Below, piece by piece: positions 39,836 to 48,100 of a DNA stretch of 64,000 bases. The notes under the pieces were generated by a model. That model did not search any database. It was given only the letters and a program-made list of their open reading frames with translations, and was not told where the DNA came from. The translations under genes were made by a program, and so were the position numbers. The DNA is from Gordonia zhaorongruii. Lineage in GTDB: Bacteria > Actinomycetota > Actinomycetes > Mycobacteriales > Mycobacteriaceae. Every line of letters starts with the position of its first letter. The first letter of the stretch is position 1. The stretch spans positions 2,884,463 through 2,948,462 of the forward strand of contig NZ_CP041763.1 of the NCBI RefSeq assembly GCF_007559005.1. The letters are read 5' to 3'.

Positions 39836-40414
39836 TCACGTTCTCGGCCACGCCTGACGCGCGTCCGTTCCCACCGGCGCGGCGCCTACCGTCTCGTGCA
39901 ATCGAGCCAGCCGCTTCCGGCCGGACACACGCAGGGCGGGGGCATGTCCGCGCACCCCGATGAGGGTGGGCGCGATGCCGACTCTCATGAGGGCCGTCGC
40001 GAGCGGAGCGTGAGTACCGGGCGCACTGTAGTCCAGCCCCAGGAGGTAGTGCGGCCCGTCGTGACGGCCCGCGGCGAGCACCCAGAGACGGAGCGCGCGG
40101 GCGCTGGGCGTCCACCCATCCGGCATCGATTTCACCGCACCTGATGACCAGCGGCGGTGCAACGCGGTGATGCGGGGATTAGCCTCGGTCCGAGCGATCG
40201 GCGAGCCCTCCTCGGACGTCAGGGTCTCGGCCTCGAGTCCGGTCCCGGCGATGTCCGCCGCTATCGCGTCGGCGCGCCATTGCGCGGATACGACGACCGA
40301 TACCCGGGCCCCGAAATCGGTATGAACGGACTGTCCTTGTGCGGCAAGCAAACCCGCCAGATCGTCGATCACGGGATCTTCCGTGTCGGCAGAGAACAAC
40401 GACATCTGGCTCAC
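39836..40414 (-). CDS. Conserved actinobacterial protein (Rv3647c-like), unknown function
   Basis: 192 residues. Between topA and cspA on the same strand, as Rv3647c is in Mtb, and of equal length. Visible conserved stretches are FGARVSVVVSAQWRADAIAADIA, LHRRWSSGAVKSMPDGWTPS, ALRLWVLAAGRHDG, YLLGLD and GRKRLARLHETVG. No membrane segment, signal peptide or known catalytic motif is seen. The distance to topA (141 bp) includes the topA promoter, so it is a separate unit. Confidence 0.8.
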   Translation of the reverse strand: MSQMSLFSADTEDPVIDDLAGLLAAQGQSVHTDFGARVSVVVSAQWRADAIAADIAGTGLEAETLTSEEGSPIARTEANPRITALHRRWSSGAVKSMPDGWTPSARALRLWVLAAGRHDGPHYLLGLDYSAPGTHAPLATALMRVGIAPTLIGVRGHAPALRVSGRKRLARLHETVGAAPVGTDARQAWPRT

Positions 40415-40479
40415 ACTGTGATCCTACGTGCGCACATCATCGCCGACGCTGCGACTCCCCGAGTGCTGCGAACGCACGA

Positions 40480-40508
40480 ATCCCGGCTCCGCCGAGCGGA
40501 ACCGGGAT
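40480..40508 (-). terminator. Terminator hairpin after cspA
   Basis: Arms ATCCCGGCTCCGC (40480-40492) and GCGGAACCGGGAT (40496-40508) pair over 13 bp with one mismatch around a 3-nt loop, 41 bp beyond the cspA stop. No T-run is present. Confidence 0.75.
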
Positions 40509-40549
40509 CCGTATCTCAAATGTCTGTGACGCCCCGAGGGGCGTGGGGA

Positions 40550-40753
40550 TCAGATTGCGCTGACGCCGGTGGCCTGAGGACCCTTGGTGCCCTGTCCGAC
40601 CTCGAACTCAACGCGCTGGTTCTCCTCGAGGGTGCGGAAGCCGTTGCCCTGGATCTCGGAGTAATGAACGAACACGTCGTCGTTGCCCTCGTCAGGCGCG
40701 ATGAAGCCGAAGCCCTTCTCCGCGTTGAACCACTTCACAGTGCCCTGTGCCAT
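40550..40753 (-). CDS. cspA: Cold-shock protein CspA
   Basis: 67 residues, single CSD domain: [20 protein letters not shown] (RNP1 KGFGFI), [10 protein letters not shown] (RNP2 VFVHY) and [20 protein letters not shown]. It binds single-stranded RNA/DNA and acts as an RNA chaperone. AAGGA lies 9 nt before the ATG. The 294-bp gap upstream (40754-41047) probably holds a long 5' leader, a common trait of csp genes, plus the promoter of the divergent helicase. Equivalent to Mtb Rv3648c. Confidence 0.97.
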   Translation of the reverse strand: MAQGTVKWFNAEKGFGFIAPDEGNDDVFVHYSEIQGNGFRTLEENQRVEFEVGQGTKGPQATGVSAI

Positions 40754-41047
40754 CTACTGCATTCCTTACGTTTTTCCCTCCCGGCACGGACAGTCCCTGC
40801 CGGGGGCCTGTTCCGACCGCCATACCTCGACGAGCCTCGCCTGATGGCGATGAAACCGACCGCAGTACCACGCTCGCAACCGACTCCGTCTATGACTCGG
40901 ATCGTGCGACCGAGTTCAGCTAATCACGTTTCCGGGCGGCGCGATACTTTTAACGCGCGCTGGTCTCGATCGGTGTGGAAAACCCGCGTGACCAGCCCGC
41001 GAGTAGCATGCACTTTTGAGCCTGAACGTCCCATCAGAGAGGAACCG
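40754..41047. promoter_or_regulatory. Divergent intergenic region, cspA / helicase
   Basis: 294 bp with no credible ORF. For the rightward helicase a -10-like TAGCAT sits at 41004-41009 and AGAGGAACC precedes ATG 41048. The left half (from about 40754) is the presumed leader of cspA. I see no strong hairpin. Confidence 0.35.
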
Positions 41048-43399
41048 ATGCAGTACGCGACGTACGGCAGCGAACTGCTCGGACGTACTCTCGCCGGGTC
41101 CGGGGGTGCCGACGATCCCGACTCGCCGCTCACCCACATGTCGGTGATTCCCACGCGGACCGCCGAGTTCGGGGACTGGCCGGAGTGGGTGCATCCGCAG
41201 GTCCGGGACGCCTTCGTCGAGGCCGGTGTCCGGCAGCCGTGGAGTCACCAGGTCGCCGCTGCTGCGCACGCGTACCGGGGACGACACGTGTGCGTGTGCA
41301 CGGGGACGGCATCGGGCAAGTCCCTCGCGTACCAGTTGCCGATCCTCACCACCTTCGCCGACGACCCGAATGCCACCGCGCTGTACTTGTCGCCGACGAA
41401 GGCGCTGGGCACCGATCAGCTCCGGGCGACGGCCCAGCTGATCGCCGGCCGTCCGGCATTCGGTCACCTGCAGCCATGCTCCTACGACGGCGACACCGAC
41501 TCCGAACTCCGCCAGTGGGCGCGCATGCATTCACGATGGATCTTCACCAACCCCGACATGCTGCACATCGGGATCACGTCGTCGCACCCGAAATGGCGTC
41601 AGTTCTTCGCCCGCCTGAAGTACATCGTCGTCGATGAGTGCCACCACTATCGCGGTGTCTTCGGATCGCACACCGCGCTCGTGCTGCAGCGCACCTTGCG
41701 CATCGCCCGCCGCTACGGCGCGAACCCGGTGGTGATCGGAGCGAGCGCCACCGTGTCGAATCCGGCTCAGGCGTTGTCGCGACTCATCGGCGACGACGTC
41801 GTCGCGGTCACCGATGACACGTCCCCGCACGGCGAGCGGACCGTCGCCATGTGGGAGCCGGGCTTCGTCGAAGGCTCCGCGGACCCCTCCGGAAGCGGCG
41901 CATCGTCCGGGGAGCACAGTGCACCGGTGCGACGACCGGCGGGCGCGGAGGCCGCCCGGCTGCTCGCCGATTTCGTGATCGAGGGAGCCCGCACCCTGTG
42001 CTTCGTGCGGAGCAGGCGGGGCGTCGAGGTGACCGCAGTGAAAGCGCGTGAACTGCTGGCGGCATCCGCCCCCGAACTGGTCGAGCGGGTCGCGGCCTAC
42101 CGTGCCGGTTACCTCGCCGACGACCGGCGCAAACTGGAGCGGGCACTGTCCGACGGCGAGCTGCTGGGCGTCGCCACCACCAATGCTCTCGAACTCGGTG
42201 TCGACATCAGCGGCCTCGACGCCGTCGTCGTCACGGGATATCCGGGGACCGTCGCATCCTTCTGGCAGCAAGCGGGCCGGGCAGGCCGCCGCGGCGAGGG
42301 GTCGTTGGTCGTGATGGTCGCGCGGGACGACCCACTCGACACCTACCTCGTCCACCACCCGGAAGCACTGCTGGAACGCCCCGTCGAGGCGACGGTCACC
42401 GATCCCACGAACCCGTACGTCCTCGGGCCGCACCTCCTGTGCGCGGCAACCGAGTTCCCCATATCGGAGGACGAGGTCAGCGCCTGGCAGGCCGCAGATG
42501 TGGTCAATGGTCTCGTCACGGAGGGAAAACTCAAGCGCCGCAAGGCGGGCTGGTATCCGTCGCCCGGGCTCGACCCGCACGGCGACATCGACATCCGCGG
42601 CGGCATCGGCGGTCAGGTGCTCATCGTCGACACCACGACGGCACGCCTACTCGGCACGATCGACGCGACTCGTGCGATGACATCGGTGTTCCCCGGAGCC
42701 GTCTATCTCCATCAGGGGGAGAGCTTCGTCGTCGACGAACTGGACCTCGACGACGGTATGGCCCTGGCCCACCCGGAGGAGCCCGACTGGACGACCACTG
42801 CGCGCGAGGTGAGCGAAGTGGTGATCGAGAGGCGCGTCGAGGAGCGTTCATTCGGACCGCTGAACGTGGGGTCGGTGGACGTGACGGTCACCAGTCAGGT
42901 GGTCGGTTTTCTCCGAAAGGCGCTCACCGGCGAGATCCTCGACCAAGTCCCGCTCGACATGCCCGAGCAGCGACTCGGAACCCGTGCCGTCATGTACACC
43001 GTGGATCCCGATGCGATGGTCGAGTCCGGCATCGCGCCCGACAAGTTCCCCGGCGCGCTGCACGCGGCCGAGCACGCGGCGATCGGCATGCTCGGACTCG
43101 TCGCGACGTGCGACCGCTGGGATATCGGCGGTCTGTCGACGGACGTCCATCCGCAGACCGCCCTGCCCACCGTGTTCGTCTACGACGGGTTCCCCGGCGG
43201 AGCCGGCTTCGCCGACCGCGGCTACGAGGCGTTCGGCCCCTGGATCACCGCGACACTCGAGGCGGTGTCGTCCTGCGGTTGCGCGCATGGGTGCCCGTCG
43301 TGCGTGCAGTCACCCAAGTGCGGCAACGGCAACGAGCCCCTCGACAAGGAGCACGCCGTGAAACTCCTCCGCTTGATCGGCAGGCACTTCGGCTCCTGA
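41048..43399 (+). CDS. DEAD/DEAH-box helicase with C-terminal DUF1998 zinc domain (MrfA/Hrq1-like, Rv3649-like)
   Basis: 783 residues from ATG 41048. Helicase motifs: Q-motif region RQPWSHQ, motif I CTGTASGKSLAYQLP, Ia LYLSPTKALGTDQL, II VVDECHHYRG (DECH), III IGASATVSN, IV-VI TLCFVRSRRGVEV, ATTNALELGVDISGLDAVV and QQAGRAGRRGEGSLVVMVA. The last ~80 residues carry CGCAHGCPSCVQSPKCGN, a four-Cys metal site as in DUF1998 and in B. subtilis MrfA, a mitomycin-repair helicase. A DNA-repair role is the best guess. Equivalent in place to Mtb Rv3649. Confidence 0.92.
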   Translation: MQYATYGSELLGRTLAGSGGADDPDSPLTHMSVIPTRTAEFGDWPEWVHPQVRDAFVEAGVRQPWSHQVAAAAHAYRGRHVCVCTGTASGKSLAYQLPILTTFADDPNATALYLSPTKALGTDQLRATAQLIAGRPAFGHLQPCSYDGDTDSELRQWARMHSRWIFTNPDMLHIGITSSHPKWRQFFARLKYIVVDECHHYRGVFGSHTALVLQRTLRIARRYGANPVVIGASATVSNPAQALSRLIGDDVVAVTDDTSPHGERTVAMWEPGFVEGSADPSGSGASSGEHSAPVRRPAGAEAARLLADFVIEGARTLCFVRSRRGVEVTAVKARELLAASAPELVERVAAYRAGYLADDRRKLERALSDGELLGVATTNALELGVDISGLDAVVVTGYPGTVASFWQQAGRAGRRGEGSLVVMVARDDPLDTYLVHHPEALLERPVEATVTDPTNPYVLGPHLLCAATEFPISEDEVSAWQAADVVNGLVTEGKLKRRKAGWYPSPGLDPHGDIDIRGGIGGQVLIVDTTTARLLGTIDATRAMTSVFPGAVYLHQGESFVVDELDLDDGMALAHPEEPDWTTTAREVSEVVIERRVEERSFGPLNVGSVDVTVTSQVVGFLRKALTGEILDQVPLDMPEQRLGTRAVMYTVDPDAMVESGIAPDKFPGALHAAEHAAIGMLGLVATCDRWDIGGLSTDVHPQTALPTVFVYDGFPGGAGFADRGYEAFGPWITATLEAVSSCGCAHGCPSCVQSPKCGNGNEPLDKEHAVKLLRLIGRHFGS

Positions 43400-43434
43400 G
43401 ACAGCCGGTTGCACACCGCCCGTCACTGCGGCGA

Positions 43435-44478
43435 TCAGCCGATGGTCGCCGTATCGATCACGAACCGATAGCGCACGTCGCCGGCGACGACTCGCTCGTA
43501 CGCCGCATCCACCTGGTCCGCATCGATCGTCTCGATGGTCGCACCGATACCGTTCGCGGCACAGAAGTCGAGCATCTCCTGGGTGGCCGGAATCCCGCCG
43601 ATGTTCGAGCCGGCAACCACCCGACTGCCACCGACGACCGATCCCGGCGGGATCGTCCACGCCGAGGCCGGCATGCCGACGTTGACGAACGCGCCGAGCG
43701 GCTTGAGGAGATCGAGGTACTGCGCCACGTCCAGATCGGCGCTGACCGTGTTGAGGATCATGTCGAACGATCCTCGAAAGTCCTCGAGTACAGCGGAATC
43801 CGCCGTGGCGACGTGTGCCACCGCCCCGAGTCGGCGACTGTCGTCGGCCTTCGCGTCCGTGCGCGACAGCACGGTCACCTCCGCTCCGAGCGCGACGGCG
43901 AGCTTCACCCCCATGTGCCCGAGTCCGCCCATCCCGACGACCGCCACCTTGCTGCCGGACCCCACGCCCCAGCGTTTGAGCGGCGACCACGTGGTGATCC
44001 CGGCGCAGAGCAGCGGCGCCGCCTCGTCCAGTCCGATCCCGTCTGGAATCGAGCAGGCGAAGCGCTCGGCGACGGCCACCCGCCTGCTGTATCCGCCCTT
44101 GGTCTCCTCGCCGTCGTATCCCCGGCCGTTGTACGTCATCACCGCGCCCTTGAGACAGAACTGCTCCTGCCCGTCTTTGCAGTGCTCGCATTCCCGGCAG
44201 GAGTCGACCATGCAGCCGACTCCGACGCGGTCACCGACCTTGTACCGCGTGACGCCGCCCCCGACTGCTGACACGACACCCGCGATCTCGTGGCCCGGTG
44301 TCATCGGGAAGATCGCCGATCCCCACTCCTCACGGACCTGATGGATATCCGAGTGGCAGATGCCCGCGTACTTGACGTCGATCAGCACGTCATCGTCGCG
44401 GAGGCCTCGGACGGGGACCTCGGCGACCTCGAAAGGTGCACCGGCGGTCGGGGCCTGCAGGGCTGTAGTGGTAGGCAT
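43435..44478 (-). CDS. Zinc-dependent alcohol dehydrogenase (AdhC/YahK-like)
   Basis: 347 residues from ATG 44478. Catalytic zinc ligands in AGICHSDIHQVREEWG and PGHEIAGVVSAVG, structural zinc Cys cluster in DSCRECEHCKDGQEQFC, and nucleotide motif GMGGLGHMGVKLAVALG, followed by TVLSRTDAKADDSRRLGA, which suggests NADPH (Ser-Arg after the beta strand). This is the cinnamyl-alcohol-dehydrogenase-like group, like Mtb Rv3045 AdhC, which reduces aldehydes. It lies between the helicase and the tad locus and does not belong functionally to either. Confidence 0.92.
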   Translation of the reverse strand: MPTTTALQAPTAGAPFEVAEVPVRGLRDDDVLIDVKYAGICHSDIHQVREEWGSAIFPMTPGHEIAGVVSAVGGGVTRYKVGDRVGVGCMVDSCRECEHCKDGQEQFCLKGAVMTYNGRGYDGEETKGGYSRRVAVAERFACSIPDGIGLDEAAPLLCAGITTWSPLKRWGVGSGSKVAVVGMGGLGHMGVKLAVALGAEVTVLSRTDAKADDSRRLGAVAHVATADSAVLEDFRGSFDMILNTVSADLDVAQYLDLLKPLGAFVNVGMPASAWTIPPGSVVGGSRVVAGSNIGGIPATQEMLDFCAANGIGATIETIDADQVDAAYERVVAGDVRYRFVIDTATIG

Positions 44479-44517
44479 GCACTCCAGGCTACGCAACCCG
44501 ATGCGACCCATCGAGGG

Positions 44518-44874
44518 TCAATCCACCGGTCCCGCCCGCGCCGACGCGCTCGCGTCCTGCACGCCGAGAGCACCCAGACGGACGCTGACGAGCACGTGCA
44601 TGACCACGTCCTGGCCGTCGATCCGGCAGGTGTCGACACGAGGGCCGCCGTCCTGTCTCCCGATCAGCGAGCGTGCGACTGCGCACGGGTCACCTGCCCC
44701 CGACGCGTGTGCCGACGCGGCCGCCAGCGCCGCCAGGTCTGCCGCGCTCTGCGCGCGGTGGCGCGCGACCACCGCGGCGCCGAGGTACACGACTGCGACG
44801 AGAACGGTTGCCAACGCTGCTATCACCGCCGCGCCGACGATCGTCGAGAATCCGTCGTCATTCTGCACTCGCAT
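44518..44874 (-). CDS. Rv3654c-like TadE/G-like secretion-neighbourhood protein
   Basis: 118 residues. A type-III-like leader ending DDG/FSTIVGAAVIAALATVLVAVVYL gives one N-terminal hydrophobic helix, and the body contains ADLAALAAASAHASG and DPCAVARSLI with conserved Cys, the pattern of the Tad-locus protein Rv3654c (helicase/secretion-neighbourhood TadE-like). It probably becomes an envelope-exposed minor pilin-like component. It overlaps the end of the TadE gene by 17 bp on the same strand. ATG 44874 is chosen; GTG 44883 is possible. Confidence 0.8.
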   Translation of the reverse strand: MRVQNDDGFSTIVGAAVIAALATVLVAVVYLGAAVVARHRAQSAADLAALAAASAHASGAGDPCAVARSLIGRQDGGPRVDTCRIDGQDVVMHVLVSVRLGALGVQDASASARAGPVD

Positions 44875-45238
44875 CGGCTCCACCGTCCGCGTAGTCCGAA
44901 GCGCCCGGTTCCACAGCTCCGAAGGCCCGCGCCGACACCGACAGGAACGGCAGCACCGGCACGTCGGCGGAGACGGTGACCGCCACCGTCTCCGCCGTTG
45001 CCGTCACCACGATCCGAGCATCGTCAGGCGCGACCTTCCGCCCAACTTCGCCGGCCCGAGGGTCTCCCGCCGCTGACAGTCGCACGACTTCCCGTGCGGC
45101 GTCGGTGCACCGGATCTGGGTTATGACTCCGGCAACCGCGCCGACGCCCACAATCAGGAACACCGCGATCGCGGCGAGGGCGAACGCCGCTTCGACGGTC
45201 GCCATCCCCCGCTCGTCACGCTGCAGTCGCCCGATCAC
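44858..45238 (-). CDS. TadE-family pseudopilin-like protein (Rv3655c-like)
   Basis: 126 residues. DERGMATVEAAFALAAIAVFLIVGV fits a prepilin leader: Gly before the cut, Met +1, Glu +5, then a hydrophobic helix. The rest (CTDAAREVVRLSAAGDP, VTVSADVPVLPFLSVSARAFG) is a small extracytoplasmic domain typical of TadE proteins. Part of the tad operon; likely a minor pilin. Overlaps the downstream gene and begins 4 bp after the Flp-like gene. Confidence 0.85.
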   Translation of the reverse strand: MIGRLQRDERGMATVEAAFALAAIAVFLIVGVGAVAGVITQIRCTDAAREVVRLSAAGDPRAGEVGRKVAPDDARIVVTATAETVAVTVSADVPVLPFLSVSARAFGAVEPGASDYADGGADASAE

Positions 45239-45241
45239 TGC

Positions 45242-45460
45242 TCATCCGACCGACGTACTCAGTGCCTTCGAGATGATGCCCGTCAACGCACTGAGGACGT
45301 TGTCGCCGGTGACGACGGTGTAGAGCAAGGCACCGAAGGCGGCCGCAGCGATCGTGCCGATGGCGTATTCAGCGGTGCTCATTCCCTCCTCATCGACGAT
45401 GAGCCGTCCCGCCAACGTTCGGATCTCGACCAATCCCCTGCTCCACTTCTCCGCACTCAT
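45242..45460 (-). CDS. flp: Flp-type pilin (DUF4244, Rv3656c-like)
   Basis: 72 residues. A ~26-residue hydrophilic leader ends EEG, followed by MSTAEYAIGTIAAAAFGALLYTVV: the Gly-/-x4-Glu-Tyr cleavage pattern of Flp prepilins. The remainder is short (LTGIISKALSTSVG), giving a mature subunit of about 45 residues. It is the likely major pilin of the locus. It lies between the TadC and TadE genes; the 92-bp gap before it (45461-45552) may hold a separate promoter or processing site that raises pilin expression. Confidence 0.87.
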   Translation of the reverse strand: MSAEKWSRGLVEIRTLAGRLIVDEEGMSTAEYAIGTIAAAAFGALLYTVVTGDNVLSALTGIISKALSTSVG

Positions 45461-45552
45461 CGCTCCCCCTCGGTTCGTTGGGCCCGTCCGCTACAGGCCC
45501 TCATCAGTTGAGACGCACGGTGAACCGGGCGGGTTCCGGGTGATTCCACAGG

Positions 45553-46140
45553 TCAGATGCCGACCAGCATGCCGTCGGCGAGGCCGATCACGACCGGCGC
45601 GATTCCCAGGCACACGAATGCAGGCAGAAAGCAGAGTCCGAGCGGTCCGCTCACCTTCACGCCGGCCTTCTCCGCAGCTTCCATTGCACGGTCGGCCTCC
45701 CGTCGGCGGATCTCCACAGCCAGCTCGGCGACTCCGTCCGCGAACGACGATCCAGACCGCGACGCCCGGCGTGCCAGCGTCGCCAGGTCGGTGAACGCAC
45801 CGTCCACAGTCAGAGTCCCGTCGTCCCACGCCACCTCGGAATCGGCTCCCAATCCGAGGAGATCCGCGGTCCGGGACAGCGGGTCGGCGATCGCGGGCGG
45901 TGCGTGCTCGGCGGCTGCTTGAGCTGCCGCCGACACCGGAAGTCCGGCTCGCAGACACACGGCGAAGAGGTCGTACGCCGAGGCGATGTCGAACGGATCG
46001 GGCCCGCCGCGGTGGCGTCCCAGCCATCTCGCCTCGCGCACTCGCCCGTCCCGTGCGACCACCCGCGCGAGCGTCCAGTGCGGAGCAGGCCACGCCCAGA
46101 GTCCGGCCGCAGCGAGCAGCGCCCCGAGCAGCACACTCAT
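45553..46140 (-). CDS. tadC: TadC-like inner-membrane platform protein (Rv3657c-like)
   Basis: 195 residues, with one N-terminal and one or two C-terminal membrane segments. The T2SSF-type core is visible: YDLFAVCLRAGLPVSAAAQAAA and the later SGSSFADGVAELAVEIRRREADRAMEAAEKAGVKVSGPLGLCFLPAFVCLGIAPVVIGL, quoted here by its ends AVEIRRREADRAMEAAEKAG and GLCFLPAFVCLGIAPVVIGL. It overlaps the tadB stop by 4 bp. With TadB it forms the membrane platform on which the ATPase acts. Confidence 0.85.
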   Translation of the reverse strand: MSVLLGALLAAAGLWAWPAPHWTLARVVARDGRVREARWLGRHRGGPDPFDIASAYDLFAVCLRAGLPVSAAAQAAAEHAPPAIADPLSRTADLLGLGADSEVAWDDGTLTVDGAFTDLATLARRASRSGSSFADGVAELAVEIRRREADRAMEAAEKAGVKVSGPLGLCFLPAFVCLGIAPVVIGLADGMLVGI

Positions 46141-46925
46141 GCGCCTGCCTTCTCGGTGATCCATGTCGTCCACCACACCCCGGCAACCGCCAGCCCGGTA
46201 CCGAGCACCAGCAGCACTCCACCGACTCCCGGCGACAAGAGGACCGTTATCGGATGTGCTCCCATCGCCTGCCCGAGCCCGATTCCGAGGAGCGGCAGCA
46301 ATGCCAACACCATCGCCGTGGCTCGCGGCCCGGCGAGCCCGGCCCGAGTTCGAGATGAATGCTCGGCCCGCGCCGTCAGGTCAGCTCGCAGGAGCTGCAG
46401 CTGGTCGATCACCGGCAATCCGCGACTCGCCGATGACGCCCAGGCCGCGGAGAGGCGCTCGAGTCCGCTCTCGCCGCCGGCCACGCCGACCTCGGGCTCC
46501 CCTCCGAGTTCGGCGTGCGCCGCCATGCGCGACAGCTCAGCCCCAGTTTCCGACGGGCCCGCTCGTGCGAGTTCTTCCGCAGCCGATCTGCACGCGGCGA
46601 CCACCGGCGCCCCCACCGACACCTCGGCGATCATGACGGACAGCGCCCGCCGCACTTCGGCGCGTCGATACTCCGCATCTGCACGACGCGCCGCGCGGCG
46701 CCGAAGCGCGATCACGGTGCCCGCGATCATTGCCATCGCGACTGCCGCAGCGGGCCCCACCGCCAGCAGCGCCGGCACCGGCAACAAGAGGACCCACCAG
46801 ATCGGGTCCGCACCGGCAAGACGTCGCGATGACACGGGGCGACGCGGCAGTCGGCTCCACATCGCAGGTCGAGGCCAGAGCATCACGAACGCCGCAGCGG
46901 CGACGAGCGACACGGAGGCGCTCAC
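46137..46925 (-). CDS. tadB: TadB-like inner-membrane platform protein (Rv3658c-like)
   Basis: 262 residues from GTG 46925, which overlaps the tadA stop (GTGA). Membrane segments near residues 3-20, 45-75, 205-225 and 230-250 surround a cytoplasmic T2SSF helical domain (RALSVMIAEVSVGAPVVAACRSAA, SRGLPVIDQLQLLRADL). The length matches Mtb Rv3658c (266). Works with TadA and TadC to assemble or export Flp-type pilins. Confidence 0.85.
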   Translation of the reverse strand: MSASVSLVAAAAFVMLWPRPAMWSRLPRRPVSSRRLAGADPIWWVLLLPVPALLAVGPAAAVAMAMIAGTVIALRRRAARRADAEYRRAEVRRALSVMIAEVSVGAPVVAACRSAAEELARAGPSETGAELSRMAAHAELGGEPEVGVAGGESGLERLSAAWASSASRGLPVIDQLQLLRADLTARAEHSSRTRAGLAGPRATAMVLALLPLLGIGLGQAMGAHPITVLLSPGVGGVLLVLGTGLAVAGVWWTTWITEKAGA

Positions 46926-48100
46926 GCTCCGCGCCTGACCGCGATCATATCGTCGAGGAGTGGGCAAGCGGCGGTGAAGCCGCCGCGCCGCGACCACACC
47001 GTCTCGATACGGGCGAGGCCGTCCTCGGTCCGGCCGAGGACGCCTATCTCGCTGATGCCCCGGTCGCCTCCGGCATCGCGGCCCAGCCCGATGACGACCT
47101 GGATGGCGGCCGCCAACTGGCTGTGGAGAGCCATTCGGCCCATGCCGCCGAGCGCAGCGAGTGCCTCCATCCGCGCCGGAACCTCGGACGTCGAATTGGC
47201 GTGCAACGTGCCCCCGCACCCGTCGTGCCCGGTATTGAGCGCCACGAGCAGGTCGATCACCTCCGCGCCCCGCACCTCACCGACCACGATCCGGTCCGGC
47301 CGCATCCGCAGTGCCTGCCGGACCAGGGTGCGGACCGGAACATCACCGACGCCCTCCACGTTGGCAGTCCGCGCCACCAGCCGCACGACGTGCGGATGCT
47401 GTGGTGACAACTCCGCGGCATCTTCGACTGTGATGATCCGCTCGCGCGGATCTGCTTGCCCTAGAACCGCATTCAACAGTGTTGTCTTGCCAAGACCGGT
47501 TCCGCCGACGATCACGAACGCGAGTCGGGCAGCGACGACGTCACGAAGCAATCCGTCGATCCCCGCCGGAATCGCCCCGGCCGCCACGAGCGCATCGAAC
47601 GTCTGCGTCGCGCTTCGCAGCACGCGTAGCGAGATGCAGGTGCCGTCGGCGGCCAACGGTGGAATCACCGCGTGCAGCCGCACTGTGTACCCGTGCCTGC
47701 CGATCCCGGACAACTGACCGTCCACCCACGGTTGCGCATCGTCGAGCCGGCGCCCGGCGCCGAGTGCCAATCGTCCCGCGAGCCGGCGAACCGCCGACTC
47801 GTCCTCGAAACTGACGCCGGTCGGCTCCAGTCCGTCCCCTCGATCCGCCCACACGTGATCCGGGCCGGCGACCAGTACGTCTGTGATGCCCGGTTCGGCG
47901 AGTAATCCCTCCAGTCGTCCCGCTCCGACCATCTCGGTCTGGAGGTAGCGCAGGACGTCCAATAGATCCGTGTCGCCAAGCAAACCGCCCGATTCGGCCC
48001 GAATCGCGTCGGCGATGACGGCCGGATCGGGTTCGGCCGTCTGCATCGCCAGCCGATCACGCACTCTCTCGAGCAGGTCGTCACGATAGGCGGTGGTCAT
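46922..48100 (-). CDS. tadA: TadA secretion ATPase (Rv3659c-like)
   Basis: 392 residues from ATG 48100. Secretion-superfamily ATPase: N-terminal domain (about 1-110), then Walker A VIVGGTGLGKTTLLNAVLG, the Asp box with TVEDAAELSP, Walker B RIVVGEVRGAEVIDLLVALNTGHDG, and the His box GGTLHANS. It powers pilus assembly or protein export at the cytoplasmic face of the membrane. It overlaps ssd upstream and tadB downstream by 4 bp each, so all seven genes from ssd to the Rv3654c-like gene form one operon. Confidence 0.93.
   Translation of the reverse strand: MTTAYRDDLLERVRDRLAMQTAEPDPAVIADAIRAESGGLLGDTDLLDVLRYLQTEMVGAGRLEGLLAEPGITDVLVAGPDHVWADRGDGLEPTGVSFEDESAVRRLAGRLALGAGRRLDDAQPWVDGQLSGIGRHGYTVRLHAVIPPLAADGTCISLRVLRSATQTFDALVAAGAIPAGIDGLLRDVVAARLAFVIVGGTGLGKTTLLNAVLGQADPRERIITVEDAAELSPQHPHVVRLVARTANVEGVGDVPVRTLVRQALRMRPDRIVVGEVRGAEVIDLLVALNTGHDGCGGTLHANSTSEVPARMEALAALGGMGRMALHSQLAAAIQVVIGLGRDAGGDRGISEIGVLGRTEDGLARIETVWSRRGGFTAACPLLDDMIAVRRGA

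Noticed and set aside
39836-40414. Extension of topA or a fusion with cspA
   Set aside because: It has its own start and stop, 136-141 bp gaps on both sides with an AT-rich topA promoter and a hairpin, and the same length as Rv3647c.
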